A stretch of DNA of 64,000 nucleotides, taken from the NCBI GenBank assembly GCA_964464755.1, contig CAYXGZ010000009.1:1-64000 (forward strand), written 5' to 3'. The DNA comes from CAYXGZ01 sp964464755. Its GTDB lineage: Bacteria; Planctomycetota; MHYJ01; JACPRB01. The position numbers and the translations under genes were made by a program. The notes under the pieces were generated by a model. It made no database searches. It saw nothing but the letters and a program-made list of their open reading frames with translations, and was not told the DNA's origin. Shown here piece by piece: positions 26,163-34,648 of the stretch (the first letter of the stretch is position 1; each line of letters begins with the position of its first letter).

Positions 26163-27155
26163 TCAACCCACCCGGGCCGCGGGCCGGTCCGTCGCCAGCC
26201 TCAGGACCAGGGCTTCCAGGACCGCGGTCGCGTCGCCGCCGGAACTCTTCAGGGCCACGTCGGTCTCGAGGATCAGCCCGTGCTTCTCGAGCAGCTCCGC
26301 CGTCGAGTGCCGGTCCACGAGCCTGAGGAAGTCGTCGGGGTAGTAGGTGATCTGCAGCATCGAGGTGACCTCGAAGCGCCGCCGGCCCGCGTCGAGCAGC
26401 TTGCGGGCCTCGACGAGCTTGCGGTACTGCCAGGCCAGGCGCCAGAGCAGGACCTGGGCCGCCTCGCCGTCCTCGAGCAGCGCGTGGACGATCTCGAGGG
26501 CCTTGGCCGGGCGCTTGCCGGCCGCCGCCAGCGCGAGCTCGTAGACCTCGTGCGTCGACTCCGCCCGGACGAGCTTCGCCACGTCGTCGAGGACGATCCG
26601 CGGCGACGGGCCCGCGTGGAGGGCGACGAGCTCGACGTGCTTGGAGAGCTCGAGGAGCGTCGGCCCGCCGTGCTTGGCGAGGTGCTCGAGGACGTCGCGC
26701 TCCGCGTGCTTGCCGCGCTGCTGAAGCGCCGACTGCACCCAGCGGACGAGGTCCGGTCCGCGCGGCGCGGTGCACCTCACGTGGCGGACGGCGTCGCCCT
26801 CCCGCACCGCGGGGGCCTTGTCCGACGGGACGAGGGCGACGAGGACCGCGGAGGCCGAGGGCGCGGCCGCGTACCCGGCGATCTCGTCGCGGTGGTTGTG
26901 GACGAAGTTCCCCTCGTCGAGGAGGACGACGAGCTTGCGGCCGCCGAGGAAGGGCGCGGTGTAGAGCTCGTCGGCGACCTGGGCCCAGGTGGACTCCGGG
27001 ACGGAGAACTTGAGGACCTGGAAGCCCGGCTTGGGCTCCGCGGCCTGCACCTGGGCGAGGCAGTCCTCGCGGAGGAGGGTCTCGGAGCCGTAGACGAGGT
27101 ACACGGCGGACTTCGCGCCGCCCTTGAGGTCGGCGGCGAGCGCGGCGGCATCCAT
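26163..27155 (-). CDS. holA: DNA polymerase III delta subunit
   Basis: The 330-residue protein matches the clamp-loader subunit that opens the beta sliding clamp. It begins MDAAALAADLKGGAKSAVYL, and YLVYGSETLLREDCLAQVQ is the HolA-type opening strand. RRFEVTSMLQITYYPDDFLR and the AWQYRKLVEARKLL helix fit the C-terminal collar domain. Length is normal for HolA. Met 27155 is chosen because a TATACT box ends 9 nt upstream; earlier in-frame codons belong to the antisense of hflX. It is divergent from hflX and shares its -35 region. Confidence 0.88.
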   Translation of the reverse strand: MDAAALAADLKGGAKSAVYLVYGSETLLREDCLAQVQAAEPKPGFQVLKFSVPESTWAQVADELYTAPFLGGRKLVVLLDEGNFVHNHRDEIAGYAAAPSASAVLVALVPSDKAPAVREGDAVRHVRCTAPRGPDLVRWVQSALQQRGKHAERDVLEHLAKHGGPTLLELSKHVELVALHAGPSPRIVLDDVAKLVRAESTHEVYELALAAAGKRPAKALEIVHALLEDGEAAQVLLWRLAWQYRKLVEARKLLDAGRRRFEVTSMLQITYYPDDFLRLVDRHSTAELLEKHGLILETDVALKSSGGDATAVLEALVLRLATDRPAARVG

Positions 27156-27164
27156 CGGGGGCCG

Positions 27165-27194
27165 AGTATACGCGTCCCCCGAACCGGTTTGCAA
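27165..27194 (-). promoter_or_regulatory. holA promoter
   Basis: Minus strand: TTGCAA (27189-27194), 18-bp spacer, TATACT (27165-27170), ATG 9 nt later without a ribosome-binding site. The -35 sits in the palindrome TTTGCAAA, which also serves hflX. Confidence 0.65.
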
Positions 27195-27217
27195 ACAAAG
27201 GGGGCGGGACCCATAAT
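27189..27217 (+). promoter_or_regulatory. hflX promoter
   Basis: Plus strand: TTGCAA (27189-27194), 17-bp spacer, CATAAT (27212-27217), GTG start 7 nt later. The same six bases form the holA -35 on the other strand, so only one polymerase can occupy the site. Confidence 0.65.
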
Positions 27218-27224
27218 CGGGCCC

Positions 27225-28520
27225 GTGAAGGAAGGCAGCCGGACCGTCCACTCCGAGAAGGCGATCCTCGTCGGGCTCGTGGAGGACGCGATCGACCCCC
27301 GGGCGGGCGAGCCGCTCGAGGAGCTCGCGAGCCTCGCGGAGACCGCGGGGGCCGACGTGCGGCACCGCCTCGTCCAGCGCCGGCGCACGCCGGACGCGCG
27401 GACCTACATCGGCGAGGGCAAGGTCGGCGAGATCTCCGAGATCGCCGCCGGCGAGAAGATCGACGTCGTGATCTTCGACGACGACCTGAGCCCCGCGCAG
27501 ATCCGCAACCTCGAGAAGGAGCTGAAGAAGCGGGTCATCGACCGCACGGCGCTCATCCTCGACATCTTCGCGACGCACGCGCGGACCCGGCAGGCCAAGC
27601 TCCAGGTGGAGCTGGCCCAGCTCGAGTACCTCCTCCCCCGCCTCCAGCGGATGCGCAGCTACCTCGGCCAGCAGGCCGGCGGCATGGCCGGCGGCGGCTC
27701 GATCGGCGTGCGCGGCCCGGGCGAGATGAAGGTCGAGGTGGACCGGCGCATCGCGCGGCGCCGCGTCTTCGAGCTGAAGAAGGAGCTCGAGGACATCACG
27801 AAGCGCAAGCAGCGCGAGGTGGCGGCCCGCGGGCTCGACGCCTACACGGTCAGCCTCGTCGGCTACACGAACGCGGGCAAGTCGACGCTGATGAACGCGC
27901 TGACCCGGGCCGGAGTGCTCGCCGAGGACAAGCTCTTCTCGACGCTGGACACGCGCACGCGGCTCTGGAAGCTCGGCAACGGCGCGAAGGTCCTGCTCTC
28001 CGACACGGTCGGCTTCATCCGCAAGCTCCCGCACGGCCTCGTCTCGAGCTTCCACGCGACGCTCGAGGAGGTCGTGCAGGCCGACCTGCTGCTGCACGTC
28101 GTGGACGCCTCGCACCCGGAGTGCGCGGAGCAGATCGCGGCCGTCGAGGACGTGCTGGCGCAGATCGGGGCGAAGGAGAAGGAGACGCTGCTCGTCTTCA
28201 ACAAGATCGACCGGCTGCGGGACGCGGTGGAGCTGTCGATCCTGGCGAACCGGCACCCCGGGGCGGTGGCGATCAGCGCCGGCTCGGGCGCGGGGATCGA
28301 CGCGCTGGAGTCGCGGGTCTTCGAGGCGCTGTCCGGGCGGCTGCTCGAGATGGAGCTGAAGATCCCGCACAAGGAGGGCCGGCTGCTCGCGGAGCTGGGC
28401 GCGCACGCGGTGCTCCTGTCGCGCGAGTCGGACGACGAGGGCCAGCTCCTGCGGCTGCGGGTGCCGAAGCGCATGGCGTGGAGGCTCGAGCCCTACCGGG
28501 TTCCCGCCGAGCGGCCTTGA
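27225..28520 (+). CDS. hflX: Ribosome-associated GTPase HflX
   Basis: A 431-residue GTPase that splits stalled or idle ribosomes. The N-terminal HflX domain has DARTYIGEGKVGEI and VIFDDDLSPAQIRNLEKEL. The Gly-rich loop follows (GGGSIGVRGPGE), and then the G domain: G1 VGYTNAGKSTLMNAL, G3 DTVGFIRKLPH and G4 FNKIDRL, with G5 near AISAGSG. All key residues are intact. The start is GTG 27225 because the -10 box ends only 7 nt upstream; translation from earlier codons would cover holA's regulatory region. The C-terminal domain is of ordinary size. Confidence 0.95.
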   Translation: MKEGSRTVHSEKAILVGLVEDAIDPRAGEPLEELASLAETAGADVRHRLVQRRRTPDARTYIGEGKVGEISEIAAGEKIDVVIFDDDLSPAQIRNLEKELKKRVIDRTALILDIFATHARTRQAKLQVELAQLEYLLPRLQRMRSYLGQQAGGMAGGGSIGVRGPGEMKVEVDRRIARRRVFELKKELEDITKRKQREVAARGLDAYTVSLVGYTNAGKSTLMNALTRAGVLAEDKLFSTLDTRTRLWKLGNGAKVLLSDTVGFIRKLPHGLVSSFHATLEEVVQADLLLHVVDASHPECAEQIAAVEDVLAQIGAKEKETLLVFNKIDRLRDAVELSILANRHPGAVAISAGSGAGIDALESRVFEALSGRLLEMELKIPHKEGRLLAELGAHAVLLSRESDDEGQLLRLRVPKRMAWRLEPYRVPAERP

Positions 28521-28551
28521 CTCCCCCTTTTCGCCGGGCGTAGTATTGACT
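28517..28551 (+). promoter_or_regulatory. Candidate promoter of the coiled-coil/actin cluster
   Basis: TTGACT (28517-28522), 18-bp spacer, TAGTAT (28541-28546); a second TTGACT at 28546-28551 overlaps it. The ATG is at 28586, so a leader of about 30 nt is expected. The first hexamer overlaps the hflX stop codon. Confidence 0.5.
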
Positions 28552-28585
28552 GTCCGGCCGAGCCCAACCAGTTAAGGCCCCCAGG

Positions 28586-29827
28586 ATGCCCGAACAGCCG
28601 TTCGACGTACGGAAGGTCATCGACCAGAGCGCCGCCAAGACGACGCTCCAGGACCTCGCGCGCAAGGGCATCCACCGCGTCAAGGTCCTCGACGAGGCGA
28701 TGATCAACAAGCTCATCCGGGACGCGGTCGAGCACATCCTGGTGAGCAAGACGGGCCTCCTCTCCGACGAGGACCGCGAGAAGGTCATCCAGGAGTCCCG
28801 CAAGGAGCTGGACAAGCTCGTCAAGGAGTTCAACGAGCAGAAGGACAAGGCGGAGCTCGCCACCAAGGACAAGGCGGTGCTCGCCTCCGACGTCGAGAAC
28901 CTCCAGAAGCAGCTCTCGATCCAGCGCCAGCTCGGCGAGCAGCTGGGCCGGCAGCGCTTCGAGGACGGCCGCCGGGCGGCCCAGGAGGAGATCGACGCGC
29001 TGAAGACCCGGATGGGCCAGCTGGACGGCGAGATCGCCGCCCGCACGCGCCGGGAGCTCGAGGGCGAGCTGCAGCGCAAGCTCCAGTCCGAGATGGAGAA
29101 GATGTCCGCGATGGCCTCGCAGCTCGAGGCGATGAAGAAGACCTCGGGCGAGGACGTCGTGCGCCGCGCCGTCGAGAAGGCGGAGAACGACCTCAAGGAG
29201 CAGTTCCGCAGCGAGTTCCCCAAGCGGGTGGCCGCGGCCGTCGAGGCCCGCGAGAAGGAGCTGAAGCTCCAGTACCTGGAGCGGGAGAAGGAGCTCCGGG
29301 GCGAGGCCGAGCGCCGCTACGAGGAGGGCGTCCGCTCCCAGAAGCCGGTGATCGAGCAGCTGGAGAAGCGGACCGCGGAGGCGGCCCTGGCCGCCGCGCG
29401 GGAGAAGGACGCCGAGTACACGCCGAAGCTGATGGCGGAGATGCAGAAGAACGTCGAGCTCAACCAGAAGCTCGCCGCCTCGCTCGAGGAGAGCCGGGCG
29501 CACGAGGACGAGCTGGTCAAGAAGCTCGAGGTGCTCTTCACGAAGAGCCTCGAGGGCGTCAACAAGAAGCTGGCCGACCTCCGGATGCGCTCCTTCGCGG
29601 GCGGAGGGGGCGGCGGCGGCGGGAACGCGGGCCTGGAGAACGTCGAGTTCCGGCCCAGCCAGGCGACCATCGAGAGCCTGTTCGCCAACGAGCTCGAGAG
29701 CAACGTCAAGGCGATGCAGCAGACCGAGGGCAAGCAGGGCGGCAAGATCGGCAGCGCCCTGGACAAGCTCCGCGCGATGCGAGGCGGAGGCGGGGCGAAG
29801 CCCCCGCCGGCGGACGAGAAAAAGTAG
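28586..29827 (+). CDS. Long coiled-coil protein, first gene of the actin-like cluster
   Basis: The 413-residue product lacks a signal peptide and is nearly all charged heptad-type helix (for example LQSEMEKMSAMASQLEAMKK, EAREKELKLQYLEREKEL) from about residue 85 to 335. A compact N-terminal helical head comes first (about 1-80). A Gly-rich hinge (FAGGGGGGGGN, about 339-349) leads to a short C-terminal domain and a Lys/Pro tail. It is cytoplasmic. It is followed after about 100 bp by two actin-like genes on the same strand, so it may be a filament-binding, bundling or scaffold protein; this role is inferred from context only. No named family is recognised. Confidence 0.75.
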   Translation: MPEQPFDVRKVIDQSAAKTTLQDLARKGIHRVKVLDEAMINKLIRDAVEHILVSKTGLLSDEDREKVIQESRKELDKLVKEFNEQKDKAELATKDKAVLASDVENLQKQLSIQRQLGEQLGRQRFEDGRRAAQEEIDALKTRMGQLDGEIAARTRRELEGELQRKLQSEMEKMSAMASQLEAMKKTSGEDVVRRAVEKAENDLKEQFRSEFPKRVAAAVEAREKELKLQYLEREKELRGEAERRYEEGVRSQKPVIEQLEKRTAEAALAAAREKDAEYTPKLMAEMQKNVELNQKLAASLEESRAHEDELVKKLEVLFTKSLEGVNKKLADLRMRSFAGGGGGGGGNAGLENVEFRPSQATIESLFANELESNVKAMQQTEGKQGGKIGSALDKLRAMRGGGGAKPPPADEKK

Positions 29828-29928
29828 ACAACCGGCACCCCGAAACGCACAATTCGGGGGCCTCGGTCCCCCCGTCGTAGAACCGGCGGGGGTGGGCGGG
29901 GCGCAACGGAACAACCAAGGAGGCGGCG

Positions 29929-30942
29929 GTGGGTGATTCACAGTCGTACGGGAAGGGGCTGGACGTCGGCACGGTGAACCTGGTCGCGGCCGAGCAGAAC
30001 GAGAAGGGCGAAGTCGTTCTCCGGCTCAAGCGCAACGCGTTCATCGACGTCCCGATCGACGCGTACACCAAGAACATGCTCACCCGCCTGAACGTGCCCT
30101 ACGTCGTCCAGGGGAAGAAGATGTACGTCCTGGGCGACCACGCGTTCGAGCTGGCCAACGTCCTCAACCGCAACACCCGCCGCCCGATGAAGGACGGCCT
30201 GATCTCGCCGAAGGAGGCCGACGCGCTGCCCGTCATGAAGCTGCTCATCGGCAGCATCCTCGGCGAGCCCCGCGTGAAGGACGAGCTCTGCTACTACTCG
30301 GTCCCCGGCGACCCGGTGGACAGCGACCTCTCCGTCGTCTACCACAAGGACCTGTTCGACGCGGTGCTGCGGGCCCTGGGCTACAAGCCCGCCCACATCA
30401 TCGAGGGCCACTGTATCGTGTTCGCCGAGCTGGCCGACGAGGACTTCACCGGCATCGGCATCTCCTGCGGCGGCGGCATGTTCAACATCTGCGTGTCGTA
30501 CAAGTCGATGCCCGCCCTGGTCTTCTCGACCTCCCGCGGCGGCGACTGGATCGACAACAACGTCGCGAACGTCCTCGGCATCAAGCCCGCGAAGGCCTCG
30601 ATGCTCAAGGAGAAGGGCGTGGACCTCCTCAAGCCGAAGAACCGCGAGGAGGACGCGATCTCCATCTACTACCGCAACATCATCAGCTACACCCTGAACA
30701 ACATCAAGGAGCGGTTCCTCTCGGCCGAGAACATGCCGAGCTTCCCGGACCCGATCTCCATCGTGTTCTCCGGCGGCACCTCGATGGCCGGCAACTTCAT
30801 CGAGATCGTCCGCCAGGTGTACAAGGAGATGGAGTTCCCCATCCCGGTCAAGGAGATCCGGATGGCGAGCGACCCGCTCAACGCGACGGCCAAGGGCGCG
30901 CTGACCGCGGCGCTGCTGAACTCCGAACCCGCCGCTTCATGA
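29929..30942 (+). CDS. Actin-like ATPase (paralogue 1)
   Basis: A 337-residue protein of the actin/FtsA/MreB/ParM fold. Phosphate-1 loop GKGLDVGTVNLVAA has the DxGT motif (Asp 12). The phosphate-2 region is GIGISCGGGMFNIC (about 175-188), with Ser 179 where actins usually have Asp. The adenosine motif is IVFSGGTSMAGNF (about 278-290). Conserved blocks shared with the next gene include NTRRPMKDGLISP and FSTSRGGDWIDNNVA. GTG 29929 is preceded by AAGGAGG at optimal spacing. It cannot be placed in a known subfamily by eye: it lacks the FtsA 1C domain signature and the MreB membrane helix. Polymerisation is predicted but unproven. Confidence 0.85.
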   Translation: MGDSQSYGKGLDVGTVNLVAAEQNEKGEVVLRLKRNAFIDVPIDAYTKNMLTRLNVPYVVQGKKMYVLGDHAFELANVLNRNTRRPMKDGLISPKEADALPVMKLLIGSILGEPRVKDELCYYSVPGDPVDSDLSVVYHKDLFDAVLRALGYKPAHIIEGHCIVFAELADEDFTGIGISCGGGMFNICVSYKSMPALVFSTSRGGDWIDNNVANVLGIKPAKASMLKEKGVDLLKPKNREEDAISIYYRNIISYTLNNIKERFLSAENMPSFPDPISIVFSGGTSMAGNFIEIVRQVYKEMEFPIPVKEIRMASDPLNATAKGALTAALLNSEPAAS

Positions 30943-30979
30943 GGAGGTCGGGGCGGCCGGGCCGCCCCGCGGGGAAGTC

Positions 30980-32926
30980 ATGACCGACGCGCCCAAGGGG
31001 TTCGGCGAGCAGTTCATCCAGCGCCTTCAGGGCCAGGGGATCTCGCGGGGCCAGATCAACAAGGTCCTCGCGCTCCAGAAGCTCTGCGAGGACGTGACGG
31101 CCCTCGGGCAGCAGGGGCTCCTCTCGGAGGCCGCCCTGCTCGAGATCTCCAAGGTCGAGGCCCCCGCCCGCCAGAAGCAGCTCGCCGAGATCGCCGCCGA
31201 GCACGAGCTCCCCGTCGGCTGGATCCGCGAGCTCGCCCGCCTCATCAAGCACGGCGAGACCTCGAAGACCGACCGCGAGGCCAACCGCTACTGGGACTTC
31301 TTCTTCGAGGCGGTCGACCTGCTCCGCCGCGAGGGCACCGGCAAGTCCGTCCTCGACCGCGTCAAGGGCTTCACCGTCGCCAAGGACGTCGCCGACGCCT
31401 CCAAGGAGCGCGAGCACGTCGACTTCAAGCAGTTCAACCTCGTCAGCGGCCGCGGCCTCGACGTCGGCACCTCGAACCTCGTCGGCTCCGCCCGCAAGGA
31501 CGACGGCGGAACCGTCTACAACATCCAGCGCAACGCCTTCCTCGACGTCCGCAGCGACACGTTCACGAAGAAGATGCTCATGAAGCTCGGCGTGGACCAC
31601 GTCGTCAACAACGACAAGGCCTACGTCATCGGCGACCCCGCCTTCGAGCTCGCCAACATCTTCGAGAAGAACACGCGCCGGCCGATGCGCGACGGCATGA
31701 TCAGCCCCTCCGAGCCCGAGGCCCTCCTCATCGAGCGCCTCCTGATCACCCAGGTCCTCGGGCGGCCCCACGAGCCCGGCGAGGTCTGCGCCTACTCGAT
31801 CCCCGCGGACCCCATCGACGTCGAGCGCAACGTCGTCTACCACTCGGGCTCGATCGAGACGATCCTCCGCAAGCTCGGCTACACCCCCAAGCCCGTCCTC
31901 GAGGGCCACACGGTGGTCTTCGCCGAGCTCGCCGCCGACGACTACACCGGCATCGGCATCTCCTGCGGCGCCGGCATGTGGAACATCTGCATCTCCTACA
32001 AGTCGCTGCCCGCCCTCGTCTTCTCCACCTCGCGCGGCGGCGACTGGATCGACAACAACGTCGCCCACGCGCTCGGGCTGCCGTCGAGCCAGGTCTGCGC
32101 CGTCAAGGAGTCCGGCGTCGACCTCAACCGGCCCCGCGACCGCGTCGAGGACGCGATCTGCATCTACTACCGCAACCTGATCCACTACTCGCTCGAGACC
32201 ATCCGGCAGAAGTTCGAGACCGCCCAGAACATGCCGATCTTCCGCAACCCGATCAGCATCGTCTGCGCGGGCGGCACCTCGATGGTCAAGGGCTTCATCG
32301 ACGTCTTCCGCAGCGAGTTCGAGAAGATCAACTTCCCCCTCGAGGTGAAGGAGATCCGGATGGCGCAGGACCCGCTGCGCACCGTGGCGATGGGCTGCCT
32401 CGAGGCCGCGCTGGAGGAGACGCGCGTGCGCGCCTCCGGCGGCCAGCCCGAGAACGAGCTGAACCTCGGCCGCGCGGGGATCACGAGCACGGCGAGCTCC
32501 GTCGGCCGCGAGACGCGGCGCCTGCTGGTCAAGCCCCCGGACCCGCTGCCGCCCCACGAGCTGCGGCCGGACGCGCCGCCCCCCGCCGCGCCGTCGCCGG
32601 AGTCCCTCGTCGAGACCAAGGCGGCCCCCGCGCCGAAGATCGAGCCCGAGGCCCCGCCGGAGGCGAAGGTGGAGAAGGCGCCGGAACCCGCGATCGAGAA
32701 GGCTCCCGAGCCCGAGGTCGCGCCGGAGCCCGGACCCGGGGCCGAGCTGCCCGAGGCGAACTTCGAGCCGATCGAGGAGCCGGAGGCTCCGGCGGAGGAG
32801 AAGCCCGCGTCGGATCCCGCCGACGACCCCAAGGACACGGGGGCCGCTGACGCCGACGAGCAGACCGCGGCCTCGCCCGGCGAGGACAAGGACACCGACC
32901 GCGGCGACCTTCCGCTGATTTCGTAG
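30980..32926 (+). CDS. Actin-like ATPase with helical N-terminal extension and disordered tail (paralogue 2)
   Basis: The 648-residue product carries an actin-like core (about residues 155-480) that tracks the previous gene almost block for block: GRGLDVGTSNLVGS, NTRRPMRDGMISPSE, TGIGISCGAGMWNICISYKS, FSTSRGGDWIDNNVA, EDAICIYYRNLI and AGGTSMVKGF. Ser again replaces the phosphate-2 Asp. It adds a 150-residue N-terminal helical domain (SRGQINKVLALQKLCED) and a 170-residue Pro/Glu/Ala-rich tail that should be disordered. The architecture suggests a regulated partner or capping subunit of the shorter paralogue, with the extensions binding other proteins. It begins 37 nt downstream of paralogue 1. 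Confidence 0.85.
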   Translation: MTDAPKGFGEQFIQRLQGQGISRGQINKVLALQKLCEDVTALGQQGLLSEAALLEISKVEAPARQKQLAEIAAEHELPVGWIRELARLIKHGETSKTDREANRYWDFFFEAVDLLRREGTGKSVLDRVKGFTVAKDVADASKEREHVDFKQFNLVSGRGLDVGTSNLVGSARKDDGGTVYNIQRNAFLDVRSDTFTKKMLMKLGVDHVVNNDKAYVIGDPAFELANIFEKNTRRPMRDGMISPSEPEALLIERLLITQVLGRPHEPGEVCAYSIPADPIDVERNVVYHSGSIETILRKLGYTPKPVLEGHTVVFAELAADDYTGIGISCGAGMWNICISYKSLPALVFSTSRGGDWIDNNVAHALGLPSSQVCAVKESGVDLNRPRDRVEDAICIYYRNLIHYSLETIRQKFETAQNMPIFRNPISIVCAGGTSMVKGFIDVFRSEFEKINFPLEVKEIRMAQDPLRTVAMGCLEAALEETRVRASGGQPENELNLGRAGITSTASSVGRETRRLLVKPPDPLPPHELRPDAPPPAAPSPESLVETKAAPAPKIEPEAPPEAKVEKAPEPAIEKAPEPEVAPEPGPGAELPEANFEPIEEPEAPAEEKPASDPADDPKDTGAADADEQTAASPGEDKDTDRGDLPLIS

Positions 32927-32975
32927 AACTTCGCCCTCCCCTCCCGCGTCCAAGCCGGAAACCGGAGGACGCCCC

Positions 32976-33608
32976 ATGATCCGACTCGCGCTGGCCCTCG
33001 CCCTGCTCGCCCCCGCCCAGGCTCCCGGGCCCTGGATCCCGCTCCAGGAGGGGACGACCTGGACCTACGCCGGGACGACGACCTCGCTCGCGGGGCTCGC
33101 GAAGTTCACGCTCAAGGCGGCCGCGGGGCCGGAGGACGAGATCTCCGTCGACGGCGCGAAGACGAGGGCGCGGCGGATCACGCTGACGAAGTCCGTCCCC
33201 GAGGCGAAGGACGTCGTGGTCGTGCGCTGGATCGCGGCGGGCGACGTGGAGACCTTCGTCTACGCGGGGACGGCGGAGGCCGCGAAGGTCGTGCTGCGCG
33301 CCGGGGTGACGCGGGAGAAGGACGGGCGCGCGAAGGCGGCGGGGCTCGCGCTCGCGGCGCTGCTGCACCTGGACGGCGAGACCGCCTTCGAGCTCAACCG
33401 CGCGGGCGACTGCGCGCGGAAGGAGCTGGAGGTCCCCGCCGGGAAGTTCGCGGCGCTGCTGGTGACGTCGTCCCACCGCGGCGTCTTCGCCGAGACGTGG
33501 ATTTCCGCGGGGACGGGCCTGGTCCAGGCGGCGCTCCCGGTCGGCGCCCCGGATCGCGACGGAATGCGAACCGAGCTCTCGCTGACCGCCTTCGCCCCGG
33601 GGAAGTGA
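32976..33608 (+). CDS. Secreted beta-rich protein
   Basis: A 210-residue exported protein with signal peptide MIRLALALALLAPAQA and a mature start PWIPLQEGTTWTYAG, a W/Y-rich opening common to DUF3108- and LolA-like beta folds. It then alternates strands with a Cys-containing EGKFAALLV-like segment (ELEVPAGKFAALLVTSSHR). GGAGGA lies 6 nt before the ATG. It is 49 nt downstream of the long actin paralogue on the same strand and may be in the same transcription unit, although a separate promoter cannot be excluded. Function unknown. Confidence 0.65.
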   Translation: MIRLALALALLAPAQAPGPWIPLQEGTTWTYAGTTTSLAGLAKFTLKAAAGPEDEISVDGAKTRARRITLTKSVPEAKDVVVVRWIAAGDVETFVYAGTAEAAKVVLRAGVTREKDGRAKAAGLALAALLHLDGETAFELNRAGDCARKELEVPAGKFAALLVTSSHRGVFAETWISAGTGLVQAALPVGAPDRDGMRTELSLTAFAPGK

Positions 33609-33652
33609 CGCGGGGCGGGATCCGCCGACCTTGAGCGTGCCCTACAGGGCCG

Positions 33653-33745
33653 GCTGCGTTGCCCGGGCGGCGTCCCCCGCCCTGGCCCCCTGCCCTTCCG
33701 GGATCCCGTCACCCGGATGGGCCTTCGCTTGGCCCACTCTCGCCA
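33653..33745 (+). repeat. Interspersed repeat, copy C
   Basis: The segment ending GGGCCTTCGCTTGGCCCACT aligns to 36459-36527, which shares CCCCCGCCCTG, GTCRCCC and an identical 15-mer GGCCTTCGCTTGGCC. It fills the gap before the MglA-like gene. Confidence 0.55.
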
Positions 33746-33837
33746 CGTTGGCCAAGCTGAATCGGGCGACCCGGGGAAGGAGGCCGTGGACCCCTCGAAC
33801 CTCGCCCTGCGGGGTATGATCCGCATCCGGGGACCGG

Positions 33838-34434
33838 ATGCAACTGAACAACCTGAGGCAGTATTGGGCCGCCATGGTCCTGCTCGTCGGCCCGATCGGG
33901 GCGGGTCGCATGACGACGCTCGAATGCCTGGAGCGCCGCACCCGGCATCTGAAACCGCCTCCCCGGTGGTCCCAGATCCTCACGACCCCGCCGATGGAGG
34001 TCAGCTTCCACATCGACCTGGCCAAGCAGGACGGATGGAACGTGGAGTGCCACTTCTACCTCGAGGGGTCGCGATCCGACCCCGCGAATCACCGCCGGCT
34101 GCTGGCGATGGCCGACATCGTCTGGTTCGTGGGGGACTCCACGCGTCCGAAGGAGTCCGCCGACACCCTGCGCGATCTCCGCGCCGAGCCGGCGGCCCGC
34201 GGCGCCGCCTGGATCCTCCAGTACAACAAGCGCGATCTCGCGGGCGCGGTGCCCGTCGCGGAACTGGACGCGCTGCTGAAGCGGGGCGACCTCCCGATGC
34301 TGGAGACCGTGGCGACGCGACAGGAGGGCTTCGACCGGGCGCTGGAGCTCATCGACGGCATCGTGCGGGCCCGGATCGCGGCCCACCCCGGCAACGGACC
34401 GGGGGCGCCGCGGATGGGCGGCGCGGAGGCGTAG
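33838..34434 (+). CDS. MglA-like small GTPase homologue with degenerate P-loop
   Basis: A 198-residue Ras-like protein resembling the polarity GTPase MglA. The G4 motif LQYNKRDLAGAVPVAELDAL is nearly the MglA consensus, and FYLEGSRSDPANHRRLLAMA followed by ADIVWFVGDSTRPKES corresponds to the MglA switch II region and following strand. The P-loop is abnormal: GPIGAGRMTT has Arg where Lys is needed and Met where Ser/Thr should bind Mg. Switch II lacks the usual DxxG/PGQ. Nucleotide binding may be weak or lost, making it a pseudo-GTPase or partner-binding variant. A TATGAT box lies 17 nt upstream. It follows the actin-like genes on the same strand. Confidence 0.75.
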   Translation: MQLNNLRQYWAAMVLLVGPIGAGRMTTLECLERRTRHLKPPPRWSQILTTPPMEVSFHIDLAKQDGWNVECHFYLEGSRSDPANHRRLLAMADIVWFVGDSTRPKESADTLRDLRAEPAARGAAWILQYNKRDLAGAVPVAELDALLKRGDLPMLETVATRQEGFDRALELIDGIVRARIAAHPGNGPGAPRMGGAEA

Positions 34435-34648
34435 AGCAGCGGCCAGCCGCGATCTTCTCGAGGAAGCCACGAGTCCTGGGCGGGGGACCACCCGGGGCCG
34501 CCCCGTGGGCCGGATGGCGGGGTGTTCCCGGGATCGAAGAGCGCGTCCCATGAGGCCGCTCCGGTTCTCCAGGCGGGCTCCCCCGCCCGGCTCCCCTTCC
34601 CGACCCCGGTCCGACCGCCCGGGCCGGCCTGGCCGTGGGCGCTCTTCG

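Noticed and set aside
29929..30942. Calling the actin-like protein FtsA or MreB
   Set aside because: No FtsA 1C-domain or C-terminal amphipathic helix, no MreB N-terminal membrane helix, and no division or shape genes nearby.
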